From an uncultured Porphyromonadaceae bacterium (GTDB lineage: Bacteria > Bacteroidota > Bacteroidia > Bacteroidales > CAMTPD01), in NCBI GenBank assembly GCA_947074265.1, contig CAMTPD010000018.1:1-11041 (forward strand): a stretch of DNA of 11,041 nucleotides. Direction: 5' to 3'. The position numbers and the translations under genes are program-made. This document shows, piece after piece, positions 1 to 6,502 of this stretch. Position 1 is the first letter of the stretch. The number at the start of each line of letters is the position of its first letter. A model generated the notes under the pieces. That model saw only the letters and a list, made by a program, of their open reading frames with translations. It searched no databases and was not told where the DNA came from.

Positions 1-1
1 C

Positions 2-109
2 CACTATTTCGAATGGACGATGGACTACCTCTATGCACGTCGACAAAACAATGATCGAGAAAAGAACTATGGTAATCGAATCAAAACAGCAATCACGCTA
101 AAGTTCTAA
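2..109 (+). CDS. C-terminal end of an outer-membrane beta-barrel protein, probably a porin (partial)
   Basis: Only the last 35 codons are in the window; the gene begins upstream. The frame is open from base 2 to a TAA at 107-109. The residues alternate polar and hydrophobic, with several aromatics (HYFEWTMDYLY near the start of the fragment), a charged turn (RRQNNDREKN) and a final strand that ends ...AITLKF. A terminal phenylalanine after an alternating strand is the usual recognition signal for the BAM complex, so the protein most likely sits in the outer membrane as a barrel. The spacing of the last two strands and the short turn resemble DcaP-like or other trimeric porins, but 35 residues cannot settle the family. 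I see no hairpin terminator between this stop and the next gene. Confidence 0.6.
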   Translation, partial: HYFEWTMDYLYARRQNNDREKNYGNRIKTAITLKF

Positions 110-178
110 GATCTATCATCCATGCGTTGTTTATTCAGGATCAATACGATAAAAACAAAAGCGCACAAGCGATATTAT

Positions 179-207
179 TTTAAATTTATACTCGATACAA
201 ATTTAAA
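179..207. repeat. A/T-only inverted repeat upstream of the ArsC/Spx-like gene
   Basis: TTTAAATTT at 179-187 is the exact reverse complement of AAATTTAAA at 199-207, with an 11-base spacer. It lies just upstream of the possible promoter element at 218-225 and could be an operator. The arms contain only A and T in an AT-rich region, so chance is a real alternative. Confidence 0.35.
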
Positions 208-217
208 GAATTTATTA

Positions 218-225
218 TATCTTCG
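218..225 (+). promoter_or_regulatory. Possible -7 promoter element of the ArsC/Spx-like gene
   Basis: TATCTTCG differs at one position from the Bacteroidota -7 consensus TAnnTTTG and lies 24 bases before the start codon, a normal distance. No convincing TTTG -33 element is seen upstream. Confidence 0.3.
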
Positions 226-249
226 CATCAAATCAACAAAACAACAAAC

Positions 250-606
250 ATGAAACCATTATTCGTTCAATACGCTAAATGCGGAACCTGTGTAAAGGCT
301 TCGAAGTGGCTAAAAGCAAACAACATTGAAGCAGACTCGAGAGATATCGTTACTGCCAATCCGACAAAGGAAGAACTAACCGTATGGATTGAGAAGAGCG
401 GATTGCCAATTCAAAAGTTTTTCAATACTTGTGGCACCAAGTACAAAGAGTTGGGCTTGAAAGATGTTGTGAAGACCGCACCAAAGGACGAGTTGATCAA
501 CCTGCTTGCTTCGGAAGGGATGCTTGTAAAACGCCCAATCCTTGTAAAAGGAGATACCGTTCTTGTTGGATTTAAAGAAGCCGACTGGCAAGCAAAACTT
601 TTGTAG
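250..606 (+). CDS. ArsC/Spx/YffB-family thioredoxin-fold protein
   Basis: This 118-residue cytoplasmic protein has the usual length for the ArsC/Spx family. It opens with a beta strand and a redox-type CxxC (C11-G-T-C14), continues with the family segment FFNTCGTKYKELGL at 57-70, and has the conserved R95-P96 (RPILV) before the final VGFKEADW. In a true glutaredoxin-linked arsenate reductase the middle segment carries an arginine (RT); here that place is N59 (FNT), as in Spx- and YffB-like proteins. Of the arsenate-binding arginines only R95 is evident. Automatic pipelines often name such proteins arsenate reductase, but a thiol-redox or regulatory role is at least as likely and the substrate is unknown. 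The start follows an A-rich leader without a Shine-Dalgarno site. The gene stands alone between a porin end and a strong terminator. Confidence 0.85.
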   Translation: MKPLFVQYAKCGTCVKASKWLKANNIEADSRDIVTANPTKEELTVWIEKSGLPIQKFFNTCGTKYKELGLKDVVKTAPKDELINLLASEGMLVKRPILVKGDTVLVGFKEADWQAKLL

Positions 607-663
607 GATACTACAATAATAACGACCTACTTTTTACCGATAATATCATTACTTATTGACTTC

Positions 664-719
664 AAGCCTCTTCTTTGCCGGACGTTGATCTGCTACTCCG
701 CTGCAAGAAGAGGCTTTTT
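664..719 (+). terminator. Rho-independent terminator of the ArsC/Spx-like gene
   Basis: AAGCCTCTTCTT at 664-675 pairs perfectly with AAGAAGAGGCTT at 705-716 and is followed by a T run (715-719). A further GC pair can form inside the stem past a one-base bulge. The loop is about 29 bases, longer than usual, and could hold a small inner fold. Confidence 0.8.
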
Positions 720-728
720 CATTATACC

Positions 729-826
729 TAAGCTTAGACACGTACGTGTGTACAACTTAGACAGGTATATGACAAGAATGCGTCACGACCGTGTACACAT
801 CTTAGACACGTACCTGTCTAAGCTTA
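729..826. repeat. Cluster of related inverted and direct repeats, core CTTAGACA(C/G)GTA
   Basis: The outer arms are TAAGCTTAGACACGTAC at 729-745 and its reverse complement at 810-826 with one mismatch. The core CTTAGACA(C/G)GTA occurs four times: forward at 733-744, 756-767 and 801-812, and inverted at 811-822. Copies three and four overlap to make a 22-base near-palindrome at 801-822 with a single C-C mismatch. Two smaller exact palindromes lie between or within the copies: ACACGTACGTGT at 738-749 and GTGTACAC at 791-798. The cluster lies after the terminator of the upstream gene and before the lipoprotein operon. It could be an operator array, a cruciform-forming element or a dispersed intergenic repeat. 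Confidence 0.75.
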
Positions 827-1002
827 ACTCTCACGACAACGATCGTTAGTCAATGCCTGCAAGAGGCTTACTTTTCGCATACCCCGAATTTATTAGTAAT
901 ACTTAATATTGATAAGTTTCATTAATTTAGACAATTGGAACGGTGCAATTTGTGTCGTTTCCATTATTTTTATCCCCATATTAATCGACCTAAAAAGACA
1001 AA

Positions 1003-2148
1003 ATGAGAGTAAAACACCTGACCAACCAAGTGCTGTTGGGCGCATTACTGCTTTCGTCCGTATTCATCTTTACGGCTTGTGGCGACGAAGTAGTAATCAC
1101 GACAGACAAAGAAATTGAATTCGACAAGAAAGATTGCGGACTACTCGAACTAGGCACCGCAGCATTTACAGCCCAGAACACAATCGAGATGTTTAAAGAC
1201 GACGAAGCAGGTGAAGTATCCTTCGATCCGTCGCAACGCAGCTTCAAGACCAATGCTCCACTACAAGTTTCTATTAATTCCGATCGTAAATTAGCTTTGG
1301 CTCTTTACTCGCCTATCGCCGTAAAGAACGTTACCGTGTGGGCACAAACTCCGGGATATCCGGGTTACTTCAAACTAGCAAAGATTGATACCGTTCCTGC
1401 TTTCGTGCAAAGTACATTTGCACTTCCGCTTACCGACTCTACCAAGCTTTACGAAACAGAATCGGGTAAATGGATCGAGATAGAAGCCAATCCGTACATC
1501 TCGCCCGATGCAATGAAACTAAAGATAACAAGCGACGACCCTTACTACAAGAAACTAGAAAAGATCGTTCCCGACTGGAATATTTACTTCTCGGCCTACA
1601 GCGAAGATGGCAGTTGGGCGTATCGCATCTTGCCGGCACACATGCGCGAGGCGGTAGCAATTGCCTTGAATCTGGCCTATATGTACAGTACCGATACATT
1701 CGCGGCCGAATTGTACAGTTGGCAAGGTCGCTTGCTCGACAACAGCGGAAACCCAATCGACACGAAACAGTTGCGCCAACGCATCATCGACCATTCGGGC
1801 TTGCGTTTCGGACATGTAAGCGGAGTAAATGGCTTGGGCGGAGGAGAAACTTTCGGCCTTGCAGAGTGGTGTTTTCTCGAACATTATGCCGACGATAAAA
1901 GCGTTACACACACCATTTTCCACGAACTAGGCCATTGCCTCGGATACAGTCACGATAGCAACATGACCTATGGTGATGCCTGGACCGTACTTTGTGGCAA
2001 TGTGTATGAACAGATGAGTCGCAGCCGCGAATTGCCGGTTTATACCCGCAATGTGATGCGTACGCGTCGCAGTCGTGCCCGCTACGGAAGCGACTATTAC
2101 GCTGCATCGAAATACGAAATCGAAAACAACGAATTTGAAAACCAGTAA
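1003..2148 (+). CDS. Metzincin-like zinc metalloprotease lipoprotein
   Basis: This is a 381-residue exported lipoprotein. A basic start and hydrophobic stretch (about residues 7-23) lead to a lipobox FTAC with C26 as the lipidated cysteine. The next residues GDE put acidic side chains at +3 and +4, in line with the surface-export signals of Bacteroidota lipoproteins, so an outer-membrane surface location is inferred. The catalytic motif is HELGHCLGYSH at 307-317, which matches the metzincin pattern HExxHxxGxxH: H307, H311 and H317 would bind zinc and E308 would be the general base. Met321 in NMTYG (320-324) could be the Met-turn. The first ~200 residues look like a beta-rich accessory domain, with the protease part at about 200-345. 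The C-terminal tail (about 350-381) is basic, then acidic. The substrate is unknown. The gene is first of three lipoprotein genes, with a 10-base gap to the next. The start is supported by the signal peptide directly behind it; there is no Shine-Dalgarno site. Confidence 0.85.
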   Translation: MRVKHLTNQVLLGALLLSSVFIFTACGDEVVITTDKEIEFDKKDCGLLELGTAAFTAQNTIEMFKDDEAGEVSFDPSQRSFKTNAPLQVSINSDRKLALALYSPIAVKNVTVWAQTPGYPGYFKLAKIDTVPAFVQSTFALPLTDSTKLYETESGKWIEIEANPYISPDAMKLKITSDDPYYKKLEKIVPDWNIYFSAYSEDGSWAYRILPAHMREAVAIALNLAYMYSTDTFAAELYSWQGRLLDNSGNPIDTKQLRQRIIDHSGLRFGHVSGVNGLGGGETFGLAEWCFLEHYADDKSVTHTIFHELGHCLGYSHDSNMTYGDAWTVLCGNVYEQMSRSRELPVYTRNVMRTRRSRARYGSDYYAASKYEIENNEFENQ

Positions 2149-2158
2149 AGAACTTCAT

Positions 2159-3151
2159 ATGTACAAATATATTCTGCTCACACTAAGCGTACTTTGCTTT
2201 GCGTCGTGTAGCAACGATGTAGCACCTATCGACAAGGATACGGCTTGGCGTCCCGATACTTCGCAAGTAGAAATTACCATTGACGGAACGATGCTTCCGG
2301 GCGGCACACTGAACGGTTTCATGCCTGTAGGGTCGGCCGTGAAAGGAGACACTCTTTTTGTGATCGACCGCGAACGAAAATCAGATCGCTATCAATTGCA
2401 TGCCTTTTCCATCAAGGAGAAAAAGCATATCCGTACCCTTTCGGAGTGGCAATACAAGGAAAAGTCTTACTTCTTCGATGATATGATTACGGCCGTAGCC
2501 GTGTCTGACAAATACGTATACGTGGGCACACGCAACTCGAAGATTGAAGTTTTCGACGCACAAACGCTCAACTTCGTTACACGTATAGGCGATGGCAACT
2601 GGGGCAACTCAACCTATCGCATGGTGCATATATTTGCTCTGGCTGTAGCAAAGGGACAACTGTATGTTCGCGACAAGGAACGTATCGTTGTGTATAATGA
2701 GCAAGATATCACACCGGAAGACTTTCAACGCATTCCCCGCTATTCGTATTCCGAAACGTTGGGATACAATACCAACTTCAACACATACGATGCTGCCGTG
2801 GCTGCAAACGGGTGTGTTTATTTTACCGATTACGAGAAGCGTGCGGTGCAAGTGATCGATCCTTCAACCATCAAAGAAATGAAGGCATTCGCCCCTGTTC
2901 AGTCTTTTGACATGAAAGAACGCAAACCGAAAGGCATCGCTCTTCACGACGACAACATGTATGTTTCGTTCGAGCGCGTAGGCGTGTTGCCACAAGTAAT
3001 CCGCTTCGACGCTGTCTCGGGCATACTTACGGCTGATGTAGGCGAAATGTACAACTTGGTATTCGGACAGGCCGAACAGTTGGACGTAAAGCGAAATAGT
3101 TTGTTTATAAACGATGCAGGCAAACGCGTAGTGCGCTCGATAGCCCTGTAA
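2159..3151 (+). CDS. Beta-propeller-like lipoprotein, first tandem copy
   Basis: This 330-residue lipoprotein has a hydrophobic signal (residues 4-16) and lipobox FASC with C17, followed by SND. The body repeats a pattern of short strands such as GDTLFVID (63-70), KYVYVGTRN (118-126), GQLYVRDKE (166-174), GCVYFTDYE (218-226), NMYVSFE (266-272) and NSLFINDAG (313-321), spaced roughly 45-55 residues apart. That is typical of a six-bladed propeller of the NHL/quinoprotein-like kind. Such folds usually bind partners or ligands; no catalytic residues stand out. The ATG at 2159 is chosen because the signal peptide begins there; the same frame is open upstream to 2075, but that would bury the signal behind 28 polar residues that overlap the protease gene. 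It lies 10 bases after the protease stop and 15 bases before a homologous gene. Confidence 0.75.
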   Translation: MYKYILLTLSVLCFASCSNDVAPIDKDTAWRPDTSQVEITIDGTMLPGGTLNGFMPVGSAVKGDTLFVIDRERKSDRYQLHAFSIKEKKHIRTLSEWQYKEKSYFFDDMITAVAVSDKYVYVGTRNSKIEVFDAQTLNFVTRIGDGNWGNSTYRMVHIFALAVAKGQLYVRDKERIVVYNEQDITPEDFQRIPRYSYSETLGYNTNFNTYDAAVAANGCVYFTDYEKRAVQVIDPSTIKEMKAFAPVQSFDMKERKPKGIALHDDNMYVSFERVGVLPQVIRFDAVSGILTADVGEMYNLVFGQAEQLDVKRNSLFINDAGKRVVRSIAL

Positions 3152-3166
3152 CTTAACCCTTGTAAT

Positions 3167-4171
3167 ATGAAATCATTAAAATATATAGCTCTTTGCATGC
3201 TGGCTCTTTGTTCGTGGGCCTGCAACGACGATGTGATCGAAAAGATAAATGAAGTATATCCCGACCATACTACCTACTATTACTATTCGTTCTTTATGCA
3301 ACACAAGCTCGACAGCGAAACGACAGACAAGTGGGATGCGGGCGACTTGCAGCCGGGCGCTGTGTGTGTGAAAGGTGACACGGTGTTTGTAGCAAATAAG
3401 AAAGAGGGGCGTTACGGGGTTTGGCTTTTCGATAAGAAGAAGCAAACCGTGATCGGAAAGATAGATACTCGCATCAGCAATGAGATGTTCGAGAGCAGCC
3501 TCGATGAAATGCCGTTGGCCATTGCTGCAGGAAACAAACGCATCTATGTAGCGGCAGGACATTACATTCATGTATACGACGATACCACTTTGAGACCTTT
3601 GTTTTTCCTAGGTAACGGTACTTGGTCGATGATAGACCGCCCTAGTGCGATGGTGTATGCAGAGGATAAATTATTCGTTCGTGAGAAGCGTGCTATTTAC
3701 ACGATTGATGCCCTCAAACTTACCGTTGCCAATCTGGGCGAAATGCCTGTGATTAACAAATCGGGCGAACTGAATCCGAATTATCACTATACGCATGCAA
3801 TGGCACTGGGAAAGGATAATCGTGTGTATGTAACCAACGGATACGAGAATAAGATGTATTCGTTCGACCCGAAACTGGTAAACGAAACCTCTGCTCCCAA
3901 CTTACGCATTGTCAACTTCACGCTTCCTTTTGCTCCGATTGCATTTGGCATGTACGAAAACTTTGCTTGTCTTGCCGGCAACAATACCATCAAATGGATC
4001 AATACCGATGAAGATAAGGAAGAGAACGACTTGCGCAACCTGGGCGAATATAAGTTTGACACGGTTGCAGGGATGGCTCTCGATGGAGACTCGATCTTTA
4101 CTACGGATACGAAACAAGAGAAACTCATTCATATTGGTATCGTAAAAACCGAAATCAAGGAGTTTAAATAA
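3167..4171 (+). CDS. Beta-propeller-like lipoprotein, second tandem copy
   Basis: This 334-residue lipoprotein has a hydrophobic signal and lipobox SWAC with C19, followed by NDD (acidic at +3 and +4, as in surface-exported lipoproteins). It is a diverged paralogue of the preceding gene product. Matching blocks come in the same order: KGDTVFVAN (69-77) with KGDTLFVID; IYVAAGHYIHVYD (126-138) with VYVGTRNSKIEVFD; LGNGTW (148-153) with IGDGNW; DKLFVREKRAIY (167-178) with GQLYVRDKERIVVY; RVYVTNGYENKMYSFDP (219-235) with CVYFTDYEKRAVQVIDP. Six blade-like repeats can be traced. It has a tyrosine-rich stretch after the lipid anchor (TTYYYYSFF, 35-43) that the first copy lacks. It is the last gene of the three-gene unit and is followed by a terminator. 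Function is unknown; a partner or ligand-binding role next to the protease is inferred from position only. Confidence 0.75.
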   Translation: MKSLKYIALCMLALCSWACNDDVIEKINEVYPDHTTYYYYSFFMQHKLDSETTDKWDAGDLQPGAVCVKGDTVFVANKKEGRYGVWLFDKKKQTVIGKIDTRISNEMFESSLDEMPLAIAAGNKRIYVAAGHYIHVYDDTTLRPLFFLGNGTWSMIDRPSAMVYAEDKLFVREKRAIYTIDALKLTVANLGEMPVINKSGELNPNYHYTHAMALGKDNRVYVTNGYENKMYSFDPKLVNETSAPNLRIVNFTLPFAPIAFGMYENFACLAGNNTIKWINTDEDKEENDLRNLGEYKFDTVAGMALDGDSIFTTDTKQEKLIHIGIVKTEIKEFK

Positions 4172-4195
4172 TAAATACACAAAGTATAAATAAAG

Positions 4196-4235
4196 CCGCT
4201 CTGTACGCTTATTACCGATTGCGACAGAGCGGTTT
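4196..4235 (+). terminator. Terminator of the lipoprotein operon
   Basis: CCGCTCTGT at 4196-4204 pairs exactly with ACAGAGCGG at 4224-4232 and is followed by TTT and further T-rich sequence. It sits 24 bases after the stop of the second propeller gene, which supports treating 1003-4171 as one transcript. Confidence 0.75.
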
Positions 4236-4291
4236 GCTTATCTATGGCATCTTTATAGGCTCTACATGCTGTACGATTCTTAGATTTGATC

Positions 4292-4299
4292 TATATTTG
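4292..4299 (+). promoter_or_regulatory. -7 promoter element of the 499-residue protein gene
   Basis: TATATTTG matches the Bacteroidota -7 consensus TAnnTTTG exactly and ends 15 bases before the ATG at 4315. No clear -33 TTTG is seen about 19-21 bases upstream. If used, transcription would begin only about 8-12 bases before the start codon. Confidence 0.55.
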
Positions 4300-4314
4300 C
4301 AAAAACTATTTACA

Positions 4315-5814
4315 ATGAGAGGACAATTAGTTACGATACAAGACTGGCTCAAATATCACCCTTATTTCGAGAGCTCGGACATCGATGTATCTTACATAAA
4401 GGTAGCCAACAAACTATATGCTCAACTAACCCAACTCAACATAAACGAGCTTTTTGACGAAACAGGCCAAAAGGACGAATTGAAGCGGATGAGTATCTAT
4501 ATCACATGCTATCTTGAAGATATTGTGTCGGAACTAGGTATTTTTGAAGCATTTGCAAGAATATATAAAGAGAACAATACATATGCTGTTCCTTTTTACG
4601 GCGGTATAGAACCATACGAAGAAGGAGACCTAAACTTGTGTGAGGTGAAGCTTCTTTTGTGGCACTATTTGATGCAAACACGAGGACTTGCCCTCCAAAC
4701 CTTGATTCATCCCTACAACGAGGCGCTCGAACGACTAGCCGAAGTGATCTTCGAGATACTGGAAGATGAGTTTGAGAATGTATATATCAACACGAAATAT
4801 CAGGAACTTCTTGAGTTTAACGACGATGCTCCCTATACGGAGATAAGCGAACGCTTGTCTGACTTTGGCATGGGTTGCTATCTGTTCTTCTTTAACGAAG
4901 ATGAGATACGCCTTCGCCACATCGACGTATTGCAAAACTTCGAATCGCAAGAAGACCGCGAAGTATTTGCCCATAGCGAATACTTACTTTACCTACATAA
5001 CATTCCGGTTTTGCTGAATAAAACTACCAAGCAGTGGTTTGCCGAAATGGTAAAAAACGAAACTGTAAAGAACTTTATTCGTAACACCGGACGCATGTTT
5101 CGCGGAACATTTACGCTCGTTAGCAACGAAAGCGAATTTGTCTTCTACAAGCATATTGCTACCGGAGAAACTGTGAAAGCTCTGAAGTCTACATTCCCCG
5201 ATGTCAATGACATTCCTCCTATCGCGATGGGTAGCTTCTTGCAAGCTGAGACTTACTGGATCGTAGATGGCTTTATCGCCGAAACGGATACGGAGGTGCT
5301 GTCTAAAGATGTAAACGAAGAGGAGTCGATGGAGATCAACCTTACTGCTAAGGAATCGAACTACCGCGACTTAATAGCAGAGCAAAAGCAACTCTTCGAA
5401 AACCTGACAGAAGGCATACCTTTCTTGTTGGCAAGCAACCGCAAAGAGGCAGAACTAGCCTATAATGTAATCAGTAATCAGGATGAAGTTACGTTATCGT
5501 CGGAAATAAAGAACGGAGCTATTTTCTTCTTCAACGAAAAAACGGGTGTTACGTATACCGAAAGCGGACTCGAAGCGCTTGCTTTCTCAACAAACGAACA
5601 TTATGATCCGGAAGCAGCCCGAACAAAAGGACTTTCTATCTTGATACATTATCCCGAAAACGTGATCGAGCATTTACTGAGCAACAACTTGATCCCCGAT
5701 GTACAAGTCAACGGTCAGTTGGGACGTGAGATTCTCGAAAACGAGTGGCGCTTTCTAAGCAGCTACCTCAAGCAATTAAACACACGCGAATACCGCATCG
5801 AACTCGATGCCTAA
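4315..5814 (+). CDS. Conserved-looking 499-residue protein of unknown function
   Basis: The product has no signal peptide and no membrane segment, so it is probably cytoplasmic. It is acidic, with helical-looking N-terminal and central parts (for example RLAEVIFEILEDEFENVY) and a few aromatic clusters such as GCYLFFFNEDE and GAIFFFNEKTG. I recognise no catalytic motif. It resembles Bacteroidota-specific uncharacterised families (a DUF3843-type protein is my best guess from memory, not verified). The frame is open from a TTG at 4219, but the first 32 codons would lie inside the preceding terminator and the promoter element. The ATG at 4315 (MRGQLVTIQDWL) is therefore preferred. The gene is flanked by terminators on both sides and so is monocistronic. 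Confidence 0.7.
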   Translation: MRGQLVTIQDWLKYHPYFESSDIDVSYIKVANKLYAQLTQLNINELFDETGQKDELKRMSIYITCYLEDIVSELGIFEAFARIYKENNTYAVPFYGGIEPYEEGDLNLCEVKLLLWHYLMQTRGLALQTLIHPYNEALERLAEVIFEILEDEFENVYINTKYQELLEFNDDAPYTEISERLSDFGMGCYLFFFNEDEIRLRHIDVLQNFESQEDREVFAHSEYLLYLHNIPVLLNKTTKQWFAEMVKNETVKNFIRNTGRMFRGTFTLVSNESEFVFYKHIATGETVKALKSTFPDVNDIPPIAMGSFLQAETYWIVDGFIAETDTEVLSKDVNEEESMEINLTAKESNYRDLIAEQKQLFENLTEGIPFLLASNRKEAELAYNVISNQDEVTLSSEIKNGAIFFFNEKTGVTYTESGLEALAFSTNEHYDPEAARTKGLSILIHYPENVIEHLLSNNLIPDVQVNGQLGREILENEWRFLSSYLKQLNTREYRIELDA

Positions 5815-5820
5815 TAAATA

Positions 5821-5877
5821 AACACCCCGGCCCTCCTTTGCACTGAAGCAGAAGAGGGCCGGGGTGTTCTTCTTTCT
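5821..5877. terminator. Bidirectional intrinsic terminator between convergent genes
   Basis: AACACCCCGGCCCTC at 5821-5835 pairs perfectly over 15 bases with 5854-5868, with an 18-base loop. The plus side is followed by a pyrimidine-rich CTTCTTTCTT; the minus side runs into TATTTATTAG. It lies 6 bases after the stop of the 499-residue gene and 50 bases past the stop of the minus-strand membrane-protein gene. Confidence 0.9.
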
Positions 5878-5918
5878 TGTCATATTTCTTCTAAATAGCA
5901 AACTATACTATCACGATA

Positions 5919-6116
5919 TTATCGTCTCTTCGAATACAGCATCAGACCAATACGTCCTAGATAGCTTTTGAATACCAAAATACAACACCAGAATAGTTTC
6001 TCCCTTACAGAGCTTATACCATAACGTCTCATCAACTGCAATCCTATTATTACAGGGAATAGATATAATACCGCTATAAATAATAAAGGACCATACGAAA
6101 AAACAAATTCAGTCAT
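5919..6116 (-). CDS. Small two-helix inner-membrane protein, PLDc_N-like
   Basis: The 65-residue product has two hydrophobic segments, about residues 5-29 (FVFSYGPLLFIAVLYLFPVI and following) and 42-60 (LFWCCILVFKSYLGRIGLML), separated by a basic loop RRYGISSVREK, and ends in SKRR. The second part follows the pattern of the short phospholipase D N-terminal domain (PLDc_N): a tryptophan at the start of the helix, then LGxxxxxLY before a basic tail. The proline usually found before that LG is absent. Such stand-alone domains are common in Bacteroidota and have no known function. It is a single gene convergent with its left neighbour. The membrane pattern and the fitting terminator make it more likely real than chance. 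Confidence 0.6.
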   Translation of the reverse strand: MTEFVFSYGPLLFIAVLYLFPVIIGLQLMRRYGISSVREKLFWCCILVFKSYLGRIGLMLYSKRR

Positions 6117-6502
6117 TCTAATACAATATTATATTGTTTAAAAATTAGTTCCGTCAAGAAATCTTATCTTATCATTCTATCAGACATGCACTTATAGTAA
6201 ACAACATCTTCAACCTTTTAGTTCTTTTATTTGATAAAGTGCTTGACTGTGATAATAACAACGATATTATTGCTTACACGAGCTTATCAGGGAGGTTAAT
6301 AGTAGCAACCATAATATTTACGATAAATAGATCAAGTTATCGTTTACTTTCAACACAAAGTATGCATACTTCGAATCGTCAGGTCGGCACCTGACGATTT
6401 AAACATAATGAAGAGAGAATCGTCAGATGCCGACCTGACGATTCTCTCTTCACTATTAATGAATTCAGTCTTTACGAAGACTAAATTTAATGATCACTAT
6501 GT
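6117..6502. other. 386-bp intergenic region
   Basis: This AT-rich stretch holds a 15-base palindrome ACAATATTATATTGT (6123-6137), a 7-bp inverted repeat ACGATAA/TTATCGT (6320-6326 and 6337-6343), and the hairpin pair at 6374-6451. On the minus strand TAATATTG (plus positions 6124-6131) is one mismatch from TAnnTTTG and could serve the small membrane-protein gene, with the 15-base palindrome overlapping it as a possible operator. I see no gene here. Confidence 0.4.
6374..6451. repeat. Two adjacent hairpins from one near-palindrome in opposite orientations
   Basis: Hairpin 1 (6374-6399) has an 11-bp perfect stem AATCGTCAGGT with loop CGGC. Hairpin 2 (6410-6451) has a 17-bp perfect stem GAAGAGAGAATCGTCAG with an 8-base loop. 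The 26-base core of hairpin 2 (6418-6443) is the reverse complement of hairpin 1 with a single difference. The left 16 bases of hairpin 1 therefore pair exactly with 6428-6443, so a larger alternative fold is possible. The element follows hypB (minus strand) by 51 bases and may end that transcript, but no T run follows on the minus strand. A REP-like intergenic repeat is an alternative. Confidence 0.75.

Larger units (their letters stand above)
607..1002. other. 396-bp intergenic region
   Basis: After the terminator at 664-719 this stretch holds a repeat cluster (729-826) and then the presumed leader of the lipoprotein operon. I see no convincing gene. A candidate -7 element, TAAGTTTC at 913-920, has one mismatch to TAnnTTTG, with TTTA at 889-892 about 20 bases upstream where a -33 TTTG would be expected; both are weak. 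If real, the leader would be about 75 bases. Confidence 0.5.

Noticed and set aside
250..606. Naming the small protein arsC (arsenate reductase)
   Set aside because: The middle arginine of the arsenate site is replaced by asparagine and there is no arsenic-resistance neighbour, so only the broad family is supported.
729..826. Possible CRISPR array or intrinsic terminator
   Set aside because: The repeats are 12 bases, irregularly spaced (23 and 45 bases) and partly inverted, and no T run follows; this does not fit either type.
909..1118. Open frame of 69 residues ahead of and overlapping the protease gene
   Set aside because: It starts on a non-ATG codon, overlaps the signal peptide of the protease in another frame and ends in an unlikely basic tail.
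1470..1923. Long open frames on both strands inside the protease gene (142 residues plus, 122 residues minus)
   Set aside because: They lie wholly within the protease reading frame, have improbable composition (rich in Arg, Cys and His) and no leader; the zinc motif and signal peptide support the main frame.
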